A DNA stretch of 64,000 nt from Minisyncoccus sp023229485. Lineage in GTDB: Bacteria; Patescibacteriota; Minisyncoccia; Minisyncoccales; Minisyncoccaceae. The translations under genes and the position numbers were made by a program. The DNA is taken from positions 62,001 to 126,000 of the forward strand of contig JBAYMH010000002.1 of NCBI GenBank assembly GCA_041663645.1, written 5' to 3'. Every line of letters starts with the position of its first letter. The first letter of the stretch is position 1. The notes beneath the pieces are model-generated. The model searched no databases and was not told the origin of the DNA. It was given only the letters and a program-made list of their open reading frames with translations. Below are positions 17,912 through 27,097 of the stretch, piece after piece.

Positions 17912-18514
17912 ATGAAAATTGATTTAAAAACTTTTTTAAGAAATAATTTTGCAAATATTATTTCTTTGGCTACCGTTCCGTTTGCACTGTCTGCATTTTA
18001 TTATATTTTTTTGGGAAATTTTTTTCTTTCGTTTTTATTTATAAATATTGCTTTTTTTCTTGACACCTTAGACGGGTATTTTGCCAGGAGGTTAAAAATT
18101 GAAAGTACAATGGGGAAGTTACTTGATTCTTTTTGTGATGTAATAAATTATTTAATTTATCCTGCTTTATTTATTTACAAATTTTTTACTTTTGATTTTT
18201 TGACGGTAGTAGTTATTTCTTCTTTTATCGTGATATTTGGAATTGTAAGATTGGCAAGATTTACCAATGAAGGGTTTGTAATTAAAGAAGGAAAAAATTA
18301 TTATAAAGGATTACCCGTCCCTGTTGTTTTGTATGGTACGGTTATTTGTTATGTGTTGTACGATAAATTTATTCCTAATTTAATGACTTATTTTTTCCCT
18401 GCGATAATGATTATCCTATCATTATTAATGGTTTCGACTGTCAAAGTTAAAAAAATAAATAATGTTTATTGGTATTTTTTAGTATTAATAGGGCTATTGC
18501 TACTTTCTCTATAG
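17912..18514 (+). CDS. CDP-alcohol phosphatidyltransferase family membrane enzyme
   Basis: A 200-residue polytopic protein with the diagnostic catalytic signature D-x2-D-G-x2-A-R-x8-G-x3-D-x3-D, seen as DTLDGYFARR followed by GKLLDSFCD. This family transfers a phosphatidyl group from CDP-diacylglycerol to an alcohol. The size and six or so membrane segments fit a phosphatidylserine-synthase-like or phosphatidylglycerophosphate-synthase-like enzyme; sequence alone does not settle the acceptor. A hairpin terminator follows within 30 bases. Confidence 0.8.
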   Translation: MKIDLKTFLRNNFANIISLATVPFALSAFYYIFLGNFFLSFLFINIAFFLDTLDGYFARRLKIESTMGKLLDSFCDVINYLIYPALFIYKFFTFDFLTVVVISSFIVIFGIVRLARFTNEGFVIKEGKNYYKGLPVPVVLYGTVICYVLYDKFIPNLMTYFFPAIMIILSLLMVSTVKVKKINNVYWYFLVLIGLLLLSL

Positions 18515-18524
18515 ATATTACTAG

Positions 18525-18547
18525 ACGGGCCAAGGGTCCGTTTTTTG
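18525..18547 (+). terminator. Terminator after the phosphatidyltransferase gene
   Basis: A 7-bp stem (ACGGGCC with GGTCCGT, one G-U pair, loop AAG) is followed by six Ts. Confidence 0.75.
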
Positions 18548-18613
18548 TTTAACAGACTTAGATTTTTTTGATTTTTGTGCTATATTTTTATTAATAATAT
18601 TAATTTACTATTT

Positions 18614-20494
18614 ATGACTTTTTTAAACATTTCAAAAAAAATATCTTATGCGATCTTATTTTTATTACCTTTCTTTTTTATTCCAAATTCTGTAATTTCT
18701 CCTGTTATGAACCAAAAGGCATTGTTGTTAGTATTGATAATACTTTCTCTTGGGTTTTTTACTGTTGCGGCAATAAAGAATAAGGAGATAAAAATTAACA
18801 TGGGATTATCTCAAAAGCTTGTTTTGGGATTTTTAATAGCAACGATTATTTCTTTATTTGTGGCTGGACAAGTGTGGCAAGGGTATTGGGGGTATCCAAT
18901 GCAATCTGATTCTTTATTTTGTTTTATCCTTTTTTCTTCACTATTTTTTTTATTTAGTAATGTGTTTAATGAAAACAATAGAGAAAATGCCTATAGGTCA
19001 TTTACAATAGGTGCATTTACTTTGGGGATTATTTATCTTTTTCAAATATTTTTAGGTTCCAGGCTGGAATGGAAGGCGATATTGCCTGGCAATGAAGAGT
19101 CTGCGATTATTTTTTCCTTGGGATTAATATTTGCCATTAACTGTATTTTTAAAAATTTTAATTTTAAAAAAAATAATTTATTGCAAGTTTTATTTGCTAG
19201 TATTTTTTCTTTTGTTTTTGTTATAATGCTTTATTTGATGGGAATAAAGTTGGGATGGTTTTTGGCTGCCGTTGGAGCATTTTTTATATTTTGGAAAGGA
19301 ATGCAAAAAAGAAAATTTGATTTTAATTACCCCGAACCATTTATCTCTTTCTTATTAACAGTTTTCTTTTTGGCAAATTTTTTACTTCCCTTAAACGACT
19401 TGCCGATATTAAAGCCTTTTGTATATTCGGAACCAGTTATTACTTATTCGCAGAGTTTTGATATTATTAAGAAGTCTTTTGATAGTCCTCAGGAATTGTT
19501 TTTTGGAACTGGACCAGCTTCTTTTCCTTATAATTTTTCTTTACATAAAGGAGAGTCATTTTCTGCCATGGATGAAATTCCTACTCATCCAAATAGTGCA
19601 TTCCTTTTAATTTTAAATAATTTTGGAATCATTGGTTCAATTTTGTTTTTATCTATATTTGTATTGTTTGTTTGGAAAGCTATTCGCTTTATGATGAAAG
19701 AAGAAAATAATAATAACGAAAACTTGTTATTTATTTCTGCTAGTTTGATTCTTTTCCTTTCACTAATTTTTTATCGTTTTTCTTTTATCATAACTTCATT
19801 GTTTTTTATATTTCTTGGACTATATTTTTCTCAAGAGAAGAGAATGGAGTTATCAGGTGTGAAAAATATTGTATTCAAGGCTTCTCTTTCAGTTTTTTCT
19901 TTATTTCTTATTTTAAATTTATATTTTTTTGCTCAATATGAGGCAGAAAAAAATTATCAAAATTTTTTAATATTATCCAATACTGAAAGTAAATTTAAAG
20001 AAATTTTTATGGAAGAGCCAATTTCATTATTAGAAACTTCAGTAAAATTATTTGATAATGCTGATTATAGTATTTATCTTTCTCGTGCATATCTTTCTCG
20101 TGCTATCTCATATAATGATCAATATTTTAATGCTAATGTTGAATCAGATGCCGAGGGAAAAAATGATCTATCAATTTCTTATATGAAAAAAGCAGAAGAA
20201 TCTGCTAAAAAGGCAACAAACCTAAATCCAAAAAATTTTTTTGCTTGGGAAAATTTAGGAATGATTTATGAAGACATAGAAAAAATAGATGTTTCTAAAA
20301 AAGGTGAGGCTGTTCGTGCTTATAAAAAAGCTGAAGAATTGGCACCTTTTAATTATGAAATATATGTTCTTCGTGGGCGAAAGCTTGAAAAGGATGGTGA
20401 TACAAAAGAGGCTTTAGTTTTGTATAAAAGAGCGTTAGAGTTGAAGCCTGATTTTGTAAAATTAGAAGAGGTAATAAAGTCTCTTGAGAATTAG
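18614..20494 (+). CDS. O-antigen ligase/polymerase-like membrane protein with C-terminal TPRs
   Basis: Taking the ATG at 18614, the protein has about 626 residues: roughly a dozen membrane segments, then a soluble tail from about residue 440. The loop with GTGPASFPYNF and the segment THPNSAFLLILNNFGIIGS match the Wzy_C/O-antigen-ligase pattern of glycan polymerases and ligases. The tail carries TPR-like helices (MKKAEESAKKATNLNPKNFFAWENLG; LYKRALELKPDF). A role in joining or polymerising a surface glycan is likely; the substrate is unknown. An upstream in-frame codon at 18575 would add 13 residues overlapping promoter-like DNA, so I prefer 18614. Confidence 0.7.
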   Translation: MTFLNISKKISYAILFLLPFFFIPNSVISPVMNQKALLLVLIILSLGFFTVAAIKNKEIKINMGLSQKLVLGFLIATIISLFVAGQVWQGYWGYPMQSDSLFCFILFSSLFFLFSNVFNENNRENAYRSFTIGAFTLGIIYLFQIFLGSRLEWKAILPGNEESAIIFSLGLIFAINCIFKNFNFKKNNLLQVLFASIFSFVFVIMLYLMGIKLGWFLAAVGAFFIFWKGMQKRKFDFNYPEPFISFLLTVFFLANFLLPLNDLPILKPFVYSEPVITYSQSFDIIKKSFDSPQELFFGTGPASFPYNFSLHKGESFSAMDEIPTHPNSAFLLILNNFGIIGSILFLSIFVLFVWKAIRFMMKEENNNNENLLFISASLILFLSLIFYRFSFIITSLFFIFLGLYFSQEKRMELSGVKNIVFKASLSVFSLFLILNLYFFAQYEAEKNYQNFLILSNTESKFKEIFMEEPISLLETSVKLFDNADYSIYLSRAYLSRAISYNDQYFNANVESDAEGKNDLSISYMKKAEESAKKATNLNPKNFFAWENLGMIYEDIEKIDVSKKGEAVRAYKKAEELAPFNYEIYVLRGRKLEKDGDTKEALVLYKRALELKPDFVKLEEVIKSLEN

Positions 20495-20513
20495 GAAGTA
20501 ATGTGATTTAAAA

Positions 20514-21512
20514 ATGATGGATAAATTTGAAAAATTAAAAAACATTTTTCCTGCCGCTAGGAAAGATGTATCTCTTCGTGATTATTGTACTTTTAGAATC
20601 GGAGGAGTTGCTGATTATTTTTTGGAAGTAGAAAATAGCGATGAATTGGAAAAGGTTATTCTTTTTTGTAGTAAAAATGATATTAAAACTTATGTTATCG
20701 GAGCGGGAAGTAACCTTTTGATTTCTGATATGGGATTTAAGGGGTTAATTGTTGTTTATCGAAGGAAATATGGAGACATAAAGATAACTGAAAATAGCTT
20801 TGAGTTAATAGGAGAGGATGTGTTTAAGATAGAACTTGATGCTTCTTTTCTTTTAGCTGATGTTGTTAGTCAATTTTTAAGTCTTGGTTTTTCGGGATTT
20901 GAATGGGCAGCGGGAATACCCGGAACATTAGGTGGGGCTATAAATGGAAATGCAGGAGCTTTTGGTAGTTCTATTTCTGACAATATTTACGAGGTTGATG
21001 TTTTAAAAATTGGAAAGGAGGAAGTTAAAAAAAACAGATATAAAAAGGTTGCTTGTAAGTTTGTTTATCGGTCTAGTGTTTTTAAAACGTCTTCAGATTA
21101 CATAATTCTTTCGGGTACTTTTATTCTAAGAAAAAAGGATAAAAAAATAATGAAAGATGAAGTCAATAATATTTTAAAAAAAAGAATAGGGAAGTATCCG
21201 ATTGGGTTTTCCGCTGGATCAGTTTTTAAAAATTATGAAAAGGAAGTTGATAAAAAATTATTTAAAAAATATCCAGAGCTTAAAGAATACACCGAGAAGG
21301 GAGTAATACCTGCTGGGTATTTAATAGAAAAGTGTAATTTGAAAGGAACAAGAATTGGAGATGCTCAAATATCTCCCGATCATGCAAATTTTATTATTAA
21401 TTTAGGGAAAGCAAAATCTGATAGTGTATTAAAATTAATTTTTCTTATTAAAAAAACTGTAAAAGAAAAATTTGGAATATTAATTAAAGAAGAGGTAAAA
21501 TATCTTGGCTAG
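20514..21512 (+). CDS. murB: UDP-N-acetylenolpyruvoylglucosamine reductase MurB
   Basis: A 332-residue flavoenzyme that reduces enolpyruvyl-UDP-GlcNAc to UDP-MurNAc in peptidoglycan precursor synthesis. The FAD-binding part shows YCTFRIGG, VIGAGSNLLISD and GIPGTLGGAINGNAGAFG; the substrate part shows YRSSVF, SAGSVFKN (proton-donating Ser) and PAGYLIEKCNLKG. ATGATG offers two adjacent starts, 20514 and 20517. It follows the glycan-polymerase-like gene by 20 bases, probably in one transcript, and shows that this cell builds its own muramic acid. Confidence 0.93.
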   Translation: MMDKFEKLKNIFPAARKDVSLRDYCTFRIGGVADYFLEVENSDELEKVILFCSKNDIKTYVIGAGSNLLISDMGFKGLIVVYRRKYGDIKITENSFELIGEDVFKIELDASFLLADVVSQFLSLGFSGFEWAAGIPGTLGGAINGNAGAFGSSISDNIYEVDVLKIGKEEVKKNRYKKVACKFVYRSSVFKTSSDYIILSGTFILRKKDKKIMKDEVNNILKKRIGKYPIGFSAGSVFKNYEKEVDKKLFKKYPELKEYTEKGVIPAGYLIEKCNLKGTRIGDAQISPDHANFIINLGKAKSDSVLKLIFLIKKTVKEKFGILIKEEVKYLG

Positions 21513-21870
21513 AATTTTAAAAAAAAGATAAAATATTGAAAAATATTTTATTTTTTTATTTAAAAATAAGTTATCTAACGGCAGGTAGATAAAAATATGC
21601 AAAAAAAATTTGTTAACATATTGACAAATATTTTTAATGAGCGAAAATATAGATAGAGAAAAAAATATTTTGTAAGAAAATTTTTTAAAGATATTTCGGA
21701 ATTATTTTCACTTAACTTTTTTAAATTATTTTTTAAAAAATGTAGAAATGGATTCAAAAATATTTTTAAAAAAATATTAGAAGATTTAAAGGAGAAAAGT
21801 AAAAATATTCCTTTTAAAAATTAAAAGGTCGATCATAGTAGATAAAAATAATTTTTTTAAATAAAATAAA
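21513..21870 (+). other. Very AT-rich gap with an interrupted small reading frame
   Basis: There is no intact gene on the plus strand. One frame opens at ATG 21597, meets TAG at 21654-21656 and then stays open for 55 codons to TAA at 21824. It is Lys/Phe-rich and ends LEDLKEKSKN. It could be the remains of a small basic protein, or chance in DNA dominated by AAA and TTT. The promoter of the following histone-like gene should lie here; TTGACA at 21622-21627 has no -10 at the proper spacing. Confidence 0.35.
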
Positions 21871-22026
21871 ATGGTTGCTGCAAAAAAACCAGCTGCAAAA
21901 AAAGTTGTTAAAAAATCAGCTGCAAAGAAAGTAGTAAAGAAGGTAGTAAAGAAAGTAGCAAAGAAAGTAGTAAAGAAGGTAGTAAAAAAGGCTGCCCCAA
22001 AAAAGAAGGTAGCTAAAAAGAAGTAA
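21871..22026 (+). CDS. Histone-H1-like Lys/Ala/Val repeat protein
   Basis: A 51-residue protein made almost entirely of KKVV, KKVA and KKAA repeats with one or two Pro (AAKKPAAKK at the start, KKAAPKKK near the end). Such sequences resemble the C-terminal tails of histone H1 and bacterial HctB/AlgP-type proteins, which bind DNA or RNA without sequence preference. It is short, strongly basic and followed at once by a good terminator, so it forms its own transcript. The repetitive codons (AAAGAAAGTAGTAAAG units) make length changes by slippage likely. I infer nucleoid compaction. Confidence 0.75.
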   Translation: MVAAKKPAAKKVVKKSAAKKVVKKVVKKVAKKVVKKVVKKAAPKKKVAKKK

Positions 22027-22051
22027 TTTTACCTTTTTATCTTAACTTAAG

Positions 22052-22077
22052 ACAACCCCTCAAAAGGGTTGTTTTAT
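22052..22077 (+). terminator. Terminator of the histone-like gene
   Basis: A 7-bp stem (ACAACCC with GGGTTGT, 7-base loop) followed by TTTATT lies 25 bases after the stop. Confidence 0.8.
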
Positions 22078-22138
22078 TGTACCTTTATGATATTATTGGC
22101 TTGGGAGAGTAAAATAATAAAATAATTTTACAAGGCCT

Positions 22139-22480
22139 ATGAAATTCAACATTAAGTCAAAGACAATGATAGTTGATAGTAGGATTGAGGATTTTGTTCA
22201 AAGTAAGATTGGACCATTAGCAAAAATTATTCCTCATAGTGAAATTATTCCCGTGGACGTGGACCTTGAGAGAAGTACTCACCATCAAAAGGGAGATATT
22301 TATAAGGTTGTAGTTCAATTTCTCCTTAAGGGAAAAAAAATAATAAGAGTTGTAGAAAAAAAGGAAACTTTAAACTTAGCAATTTTAAAAGCAAGAGAGG
22401 CATTAGAGGTACAAATTAAAAAATATGACCATAAGCCAGAATCTCAGAGAAAGAAAATTTTGAAGATAATTACAGAATAA
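22139..22480 (+). CDS. Ribosome hibernation-promoting factor, short HPF/RaiA type
   Basis: A 113-residue protein of the S30AE/HPF family, which binds the 30S decoding region of idle ribosomes. It keeps the family layout: an N-terminal beta strand (FNIKSKTMIVDSRIEDFVQSKIGPLAK), a central VDVDLERSTHHQKGDIYKVVVQ and a C-terminal helix (LAILKAREALEVQIKKY). It lacks the long dimerisation domain, so it is the short form, which protects 70S rather than forming 100S by itself. It has its own terminator before secA. Confidence 0.82.
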   Translation: MKFNIKSKTMIVDSRIEDFVQSKIGPLAKIIPHSEIIPVDVDLERSTHHQKGDIYKVVVQFLLKGKKIIRVVEKKETLNLAILKAREALEVQIKKYDHKPESQRKKILKIITE

Positions 22481-22501
22481 TTTTTTTGGATAATAAAAAA
22501 T

Positions 22502-22541
22502 AAAAGGCCAAATAAAATTATTTTATTTTGGCTTTTTATTT
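22502..22541 (+). terminator. Terminator between the hibernation factor gene and secA
   Basis: An imperfect inverted repeat (AAAAGGCCAAATAAAA with TTTTATTTTGGCTTTT) ends in a T-run. It covers an upstream in-frame codon at 22528 and therefore argues that secA starts at 22555. Confidence 0.65.
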
Positions 22542-22554
22542 ATATAATAAAAAT

Positions 22555-25029
22555 ATGTCAATTGTAGATTTATTGTTTGGAAATGCAAACAAAAAATATA
22601 TTCAGAAGCTGGAGCCAACGATTAAAAAAATAAATTTTTTGGAAGATGATTATAAAAAATTATCTGATGAAGAGTTAAAGAATAAAACAATAATCTTTAA
22701 GGAAAGGCTGAGCAAGGGGGAAACTTTGGACGATATTTTGCCAGAGGCTTTTGCTAGCGTCCGAGAGGTCTCTCGAAGAAATCTTGATAAGAGGCATTAT
22801 GACGTGCAATTAATTGGAGGAATATGCTTGCATCAAGGTAAGATAGTGGAAATGCGTACTGGAGAAGGAAAGACCCTTGTTGCAACCTCTCCTTTATATC
22901 TTAATGCTCTTGAAGGTAAGGGGTGCCATTTGGTGACTGTAAATGACTATCTTAGTCGTCGTGACGCGGTGTGGATGGGGCAAATTTATTATGCATTGGG
23001 ACTTTCGACTGCTTGTGTTAATCATGACCAGTCTTTTATATATGATCCAACTTTTATAACTGAGAATCAAGAAGAAAAAGATAAAACTCGAGATGAACTT
23101 GGTGGTTTTAAAGTTGTCCAAGATTATCTGAGGCCATGCAGTAGAAAAGAGGCTTATAGTGCTGATATTACTTATGGTACAAATAATGAATTTGGTTTTG
23201 ACTATTTGAAAGATAATATGGTGTATAACGTAGTAGATAAGACTCAGCGAGAATTTAATTTTGCTATTGTAGATGAGGTTGACTCTATTTTGATTGATGA
23301 AGCTAGAACTCCATTGATTATTTCTGCCCCTGATAACGAAAGCTCTAATTGGTATTCTGATTTTGCAAAGCTTACTCCACAATTACAAGAAGGTGATTAT
23401 GAGGTTGATGAAAAAGTAAAATCAGTAATTTTAACTGAAAAGGGAATAGAAAAGATTGAAAATATTCTTGGTCTTGGAAATATATATAACGAAAAAGGAA
23501 TAAAATATGTTCATCACTTGGAGCAAGCTTTAAAAGCGGAGATTCTTTTTAAAAAAGACAAGGATTATATAGTAAAGGATAATGAAATTATTATAGTGGA
23601 TCAGTTCACTGGGCGGCTTATGCCTGGAAGAAGATGGTCAGGCGGATTACATCAGGCAGTTGAAGCTAAAGAAGGGGTAAAAATTCAATCCGAGTCGCTC
23701 ACACTAGCTTCGGTTACTTTTCAAAATTATTTTAGGCTATATAAAAAATTAGGAGGTATGACTGGAACAGCCGAAACCTCGGCTGAAGAGTTTGATAAGG
23801 TTTATCATATTGATGTTGTTGTTATTCCAACAAATAAAACTACTATTAGGAAAGATTTACCTGATAGGGTATATAAGAATGAAGATGGTAAGTTTAATGC
23901 CATAGCTGAAGAAATAAAAATAAGACATAATAGTGGGCAGCCTATTTTAGTGGGAACCACTTCTATCGATAAGAACGAGCGTCTTAGTATGTTGCTTCAA
24001 AGACAAGGTATTCCTCATAAAGTATTGAATGCAAAAAATCATGAAGAAGAAGGTGCTATCATTGCTCAGGCAGGAAGACTTGGTGCTGTTACAATTGCAA
24101 CTAATATGGCTGGTAGAGGTGTAGATATTCTTCTTGGAGGGAATCCTTCGATTGAAGATGAAAGAAAAAAAGTAATGGATAACGGCGGGCTTTACGTTGT
24201 TGGAACCGAAAGGCACGAAGCGAGAAGGATAGATAATCAGCTTCGAGGAAGGTCTGGCCGTCAAGGAGACCCAGGCTCAACTCAGTTTTATGTTTCCTTA
24301 GACGATGACGTGATTAGAGTTTTTGGAGGTGATAGGTTAAAGGCAATAATGGAAAAGTTAAATTTTCCAGAAGATCTTCCTATTGAAAATGGGTTTATTT
24401 CTAAAAGTATTGAATCTGCACAAACAAAAATAGAAGGAGCAAATTTTGATTCAAGGAAATATACTTTAGAATATGACGATGTGTTGAATAAGCACAGAGA
24501 TGTTTTTTATAAACAAAGATATGTCATGCTTGAAAAGTCTGAGAAAAATATATTAAAAGAAGAAATAGTTTCTTTGTTTGAAAAGTATAATATTGAAATA
24601 AGCCAATATGATAAAAAGGAACAAGAACTTGGAAGTGATAATTTAAAACAAGCAGTAAAAATTATTTCGCTTAGAGTAATGGATACTTATTGGACCGAGC
24701 ATTTAGAAAATATGGAACATCTTCGAGATTCTGTTCGTTTACGTGCTTATGGACAACGAGATCCTCTAGTTGAATATAAAAAGGAAGGAAATCTTTTATT
24801 TAAAACGCTTGTCGTTAATTATGAAAATGCTATAATTAATTCCATATTAAGCTTGGCTCCAGCGGTGAATATTAACAGTCCTCAAAAACAGACAGAGAAT
24901 GAAAAGTTAGTCGAAGAAAGAAAAAGTATAGAAGAAAATGTTTCGACTGGAGACATAGGAAGAAATGATTTGTGTCCTTGTGGGTCGGGGTTGAAGTATA
25001 AAAAATGTTGCGGGAAAGATAAAGACTAA
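22555..25029 (+). CDS. secA: Preprotein translocase ATPase SecA
   Basis: An 824-residue motor that pushes unfolded preproteins through SecYEG. It shows Walker A (MRTGEGKTL, about residue 100), the DEAD-like box DEVDSILIDEARTP, TGRLMPGRRWSGGLHQAVEAKEGV of the preprotein-binding region, the second motor domain (TNMAGRGVDILLGG, QLRGRSGRQGDPG) and the helical scaffold. A C-terminal zinc site, CPCGSGLKYKKCC, is kept. Length is near the lower end for SecA. Start 22555 is chosen because the upstream frame runs into a terminator. With secD, secF and lepB in this window it serves the large exported proteins at 512-16831. Confidence 0.96.
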   Translation: MSIVDLLFGNANKKYIQKLEPTIKKINFLEDDYKKLSDEELKNKTIIFKERLSKGETLDDILPEAFASVREVSRRNLDKRHYDVQLIGGICLHQGKIVEMRTGEGKTLVATSPLYLNALEGKGCHLVTVNDYLSRRDAVWMGQIYYALGLSTACVNHDQSFIYDPTFITENQEEKDKTRDELGGFKVVQDYLRPCSRKEAYSADITYGTNNEFGFDYLKDNMVYNVVDKTQREFNFAIVDEVDSILIDEARTPLIISAPDNESSNWYSDFAKLTPQLQEGDYEVDEKVKSVILTEKGIEKIENILGLGNIYNEKGIKYVHHLEQALKAEILFKKDKDYIVKDNEIIIVDQFTGRLMPGRRWSGGLHQAVEAKEGVKIQSESLTLASVTFQNYFRLYKKLGGMTGTAETSAEEFDKVYHIDVVVIPTNKTTIRKDLPDRVYKNEDGKFNAIAEEIKIRHNSGQPILVGTTSIDKNERLSMLLQRQGIPHKVLNAKNHEEEGAIIAQAGRLGAVTIATNMAGRGVDILLGGNPSIEDERKKVMDNGGLYVVGTERHEARRIDNQLRGRSGRQGDPGSTQFYVSLDDDVIRVFGGDRLKAIMEKLNFPEDLPIENGFISKSIESAQTKIEGANFDSRKYTLEYDDVLNKHRDVFYKQRYVMLEKSEKNILKEEIVSLFEKYNIEISQYDKKEQELGSDNLKQAVKIISLRVMDTYWTEHLENMEHLRDSVRLRAYGQRDPLVEYKKEGNLLFKTLVVNYENAIINSILSLAPAVNINSPQKQTENEKLVEERKSIEENVSTGDIGRNDLCPCGSGLKYKKCCGKDKD

Positions 25030-25105
25030 ATTTGTATTTTAGTCAAAATTGATACTGGAAAAGATTAGTGATATTATATAGAAAATAATAAATAAAAATA
25101 AAAAA

Positions 25106-26134
25106 ATGGCAGAAGAAATTAAAGAGGAAAAAAAAGAAATTCATAGTGAAGAGCATAAGCATACTAAAAAAAGAAAAAAACTAAGCAAAGGTTTTTTGAT
25201 AGGATTTTTTCTTGGTTTAGTTTTAGCAAGTGCTGGATATATTGGTTATTGGTATTCGCTTGAAAGTAAGAATCTTTCCGCAGAAGCTATTACAAAGTTG
25301 ACGACAGACTTCATTAATGAAAATTTGATGGGAGGAGGGAAGATTGAGGGAATGACTGTTGGTGCTAAACAAACTTATTACAATATAGATATAGCTGTTT
25401 CAAAAGACAATAAGGTAAAAACTGTTGTTTCTGCTGATGGTACTAAGTTTTGTGTTAGTGCTATGGACATTGAAAAAAAGAAAGATGATGCTGCTGCAAC
25501 CAGCGGTGTCCAAAAATCAGATAAGCCATCGGTTGAACTATTTGTTATGAGTCATTGTCCTTATGGTACTCAGATAGAAAAGGGTATTATTCCTGCCATT
25601 GAGGCCTTGGGCGATAAAATAAATTTTAGTTTAAAGTTTTGTGACTATGCAATGCATGGCGAGAAAGAGTTAAAAGAACAATTAAATCAATATTGTATTC
25701 AGAAAGAACAAAATGATAAATTACTTTCATATTTAAAATGTTTCTTAAAAGCGGGCGATTCTGAGTCATGTCTTTCTTCTACTGGAGTTGATAGAACAAA
25801 GTTAGCTTCTTGCTCTTCCAGTGCCGATAAAGAATTTAGTGTGATGTCTAATTTTACGAAAAAGATTGGTTATAAAGGTGATTATCCAGGATTTGCTATC
25901 TTTGGAAGCGATAATGCAGCTTATGGAGTTGAAGGATCTCCTACATTGGTGATTAATGGAACTATTGATAAGGCTGCTGGTAGAAACAGTGCCGGATTAC
26001 TTAGCTCTATTTGTAATGCTTTTAACAATGCTCCAGATAATTGTAAAACTCAGCTTTCTTCTGAAGATCCTTCTCCTGGCTTTGGAGAGGGGACAGCTTC
26101 AGGGAGTACACCGTCTAATGCTAGTTGTCAATAA
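25106..26134 (+). CDS. Membrane-anchored thioredoxin-fold protein (DsbA/GILT-like)
   Basis: A 342-residue protein: charged Lys/Glu N terminus, one membrane segment (about 28-50), an N-terminal extracytoplasmic domain and a thioredoxin-like domain from about residue 140. The active-site position reads SHCPYG, a CxxG in place of CxxC, and the cis-Pro region reads VEGSPTLVING. Several more Cys lie in between (KFCDYAMHG, YCIQKE, YLKCFLKAG, ESCLSS, LASCSS), suggesting exchange with another Cys or a structural role. It probably acts on thiols of exported proteins such as the Cys-rich protein at 17003. It stands alone, with a terminator directly downstream. Confidence 0.7.
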   Translation: MAEEIKEEKKEIHSEEHKHTKKRKKLSKGFLIGFFLGLVLASAGYIGYWYSLESKNLSAEAITKLTTDFINENLMGGGKIEGMTVGAKQTYYNIDIAVSKDNKVKTVVSADGTKFCVSAMDIEKKKDDAAATSGVQKSDKPSVELFVMSHCPYGTQIEKGIIPAIEALGDKINFSLKFCDYAMHGEKELKEQLNQYCIQKEQNDKLLSYLKCFLKAGDSESCLSSTGVDRTKLASCSSSADKEFSVMSNFTKKIGYKGDYPGFAIFGSDNAAYGVEGSPTLVINGTIDKAAGRNSAGLLSSICNAFNNAPDNCKTQLSSEDPSPGFGEGTASGSTPSNASCQ

Positions 26135-26150
26135 AAATAACATAGAAAAA

Positions 26151-26176
26151 ACAAAGGCATTGCCTTTGTTTTTTTT
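26151..26176 (+). terminator. Terminator of the thioredoxin-fold gene
   Basis: ACAAAGG pairs with CCTTTGT around a five-base loop and is followed by a run of eight Ts, 17 bases after the stop. Confidence 0.85.
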
Positions 26177-26222
26177 ATTATTGTTATATATAATAGAAAT
26201 ATAATTCAAAGCTAGTAGATAT

Positions 26223-26969
26223 ATGGATTTTTCAATTTTAGTTGCATTTTTAGGGATAATTTTTGTCGTTCTTCTCTCTTTTACAGGGTTTTTATTTTTT
26301 AAATTAAAACAAAGCTTTCTTAAAAAATTATTATTAATTTTAGTTAGTTTTTCTGCTGGAACATTAATTGGGGATGCGTTTTTTCATTTATTGCCAGAGG
26401 CAATTGAAAATGCTCCAGATAATTTTAATGTATGGATTTTTGTAGTTATCGGACTTTTAATTTTTTTTATTTTAGAAAAAATAATTCATTGGAGGCATTG
26501 TCATATTTTAACTTCTAGTGATCATCCTCACGATCTTGGAATTATGAACCTTATAGGAGACGGTTTGCATAATTTTTTAGATGGAGTAATTATTATGAGT
26601 TCTTTTTGTATTGATTTTAATCTTGGAATTGCAACCGTACTTGCTATAATTGCACATGAAATTCCTCAGAAAATAGGCGATTTTGGAATACTTATTTATG
26701 CTGGATATAGTAAGTGGAGGGCATTGCAATTAAATTTTATTTTTTCTTTAATTTCTTTTTTGGGAGGAATTTTTGCTTTGTTTTGGGTAAAAAATGAGGT
26801 TTTTCTTTTGTTTCTAAATACTTTTACGGCTGGTAGTTTTGTTTATATTGCAGTAGCAGACTTGATTCCTGAGATTAAAAAGGAGTCTTCTTTAAAATAT
26901 TCAATGATTCAACTCATTAGTATCCTTTTGGGTTTATTTATAATGTATTTTCTTAGGTTTTTGAAATAG
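26223..26969 (+). CDS. ZIP-family divalent metal transporter
   Basis: A 248-residue inner-membrane protein with about eight membrane segments. The metal-site helices are clear: GDGLHNFLDG in TM4 and HEIPQKIGDFGILI in TM5, both hallmarks of ZIP transporters that import zinc or other divalent metals. An H-rich loop (HWRHCHILTSSDHPHD) before TM4 is typical of the family. It lies in a Sec-related neighbourhood but has its own intergenic region. Substrate specificity is not visible. Confidence 0.85.
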   Translation: MDFSILVAFLGIIFVVLLSFTGFLFFKLKQSFLKKLLLILVSFSAGTLIGDAFFHLLPEAIENAPDNFNVWIFVVIGLLIFFILEKIIHWRHCHILTSSDHPHDLGIMNLIGDGLHNFLDGVIIMSSFCIDFNLGIATVLAIIAHEIPQKIGDFGILIYAGYSKWRALQLNFIFSLISFLGGIFALFWVKNEVFLLFLNTFTAGSFVYIAVADLIPEIKKESSLKYSMIQLISILLGLFIMYFLRFLK

Positions 26970-27097
26970 GGTTTGACTTTCGGTTCCTTTAAGATTATAT
27001 TATAGCTCAGATAAGAAAATTGACTTAAATGGTATTTTATTATAAGAATAAAGTAAATTATTAATTGAAAATAAGCAGTTTAGCGGCAAAGAAAAAA

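Noticed and set aside
21575..21757. Minus-strand 60-residue frame
   Set aside because: The sequence is Leu/Phe/Asn-rich only because the DNA is a string of AAA and TTT; there is no start-site support.
22528..22554. Earlier start for secA
   Set aside because: The extra codons lie inside a terminator hairpin, and the family starts at MSIVDLLFG.
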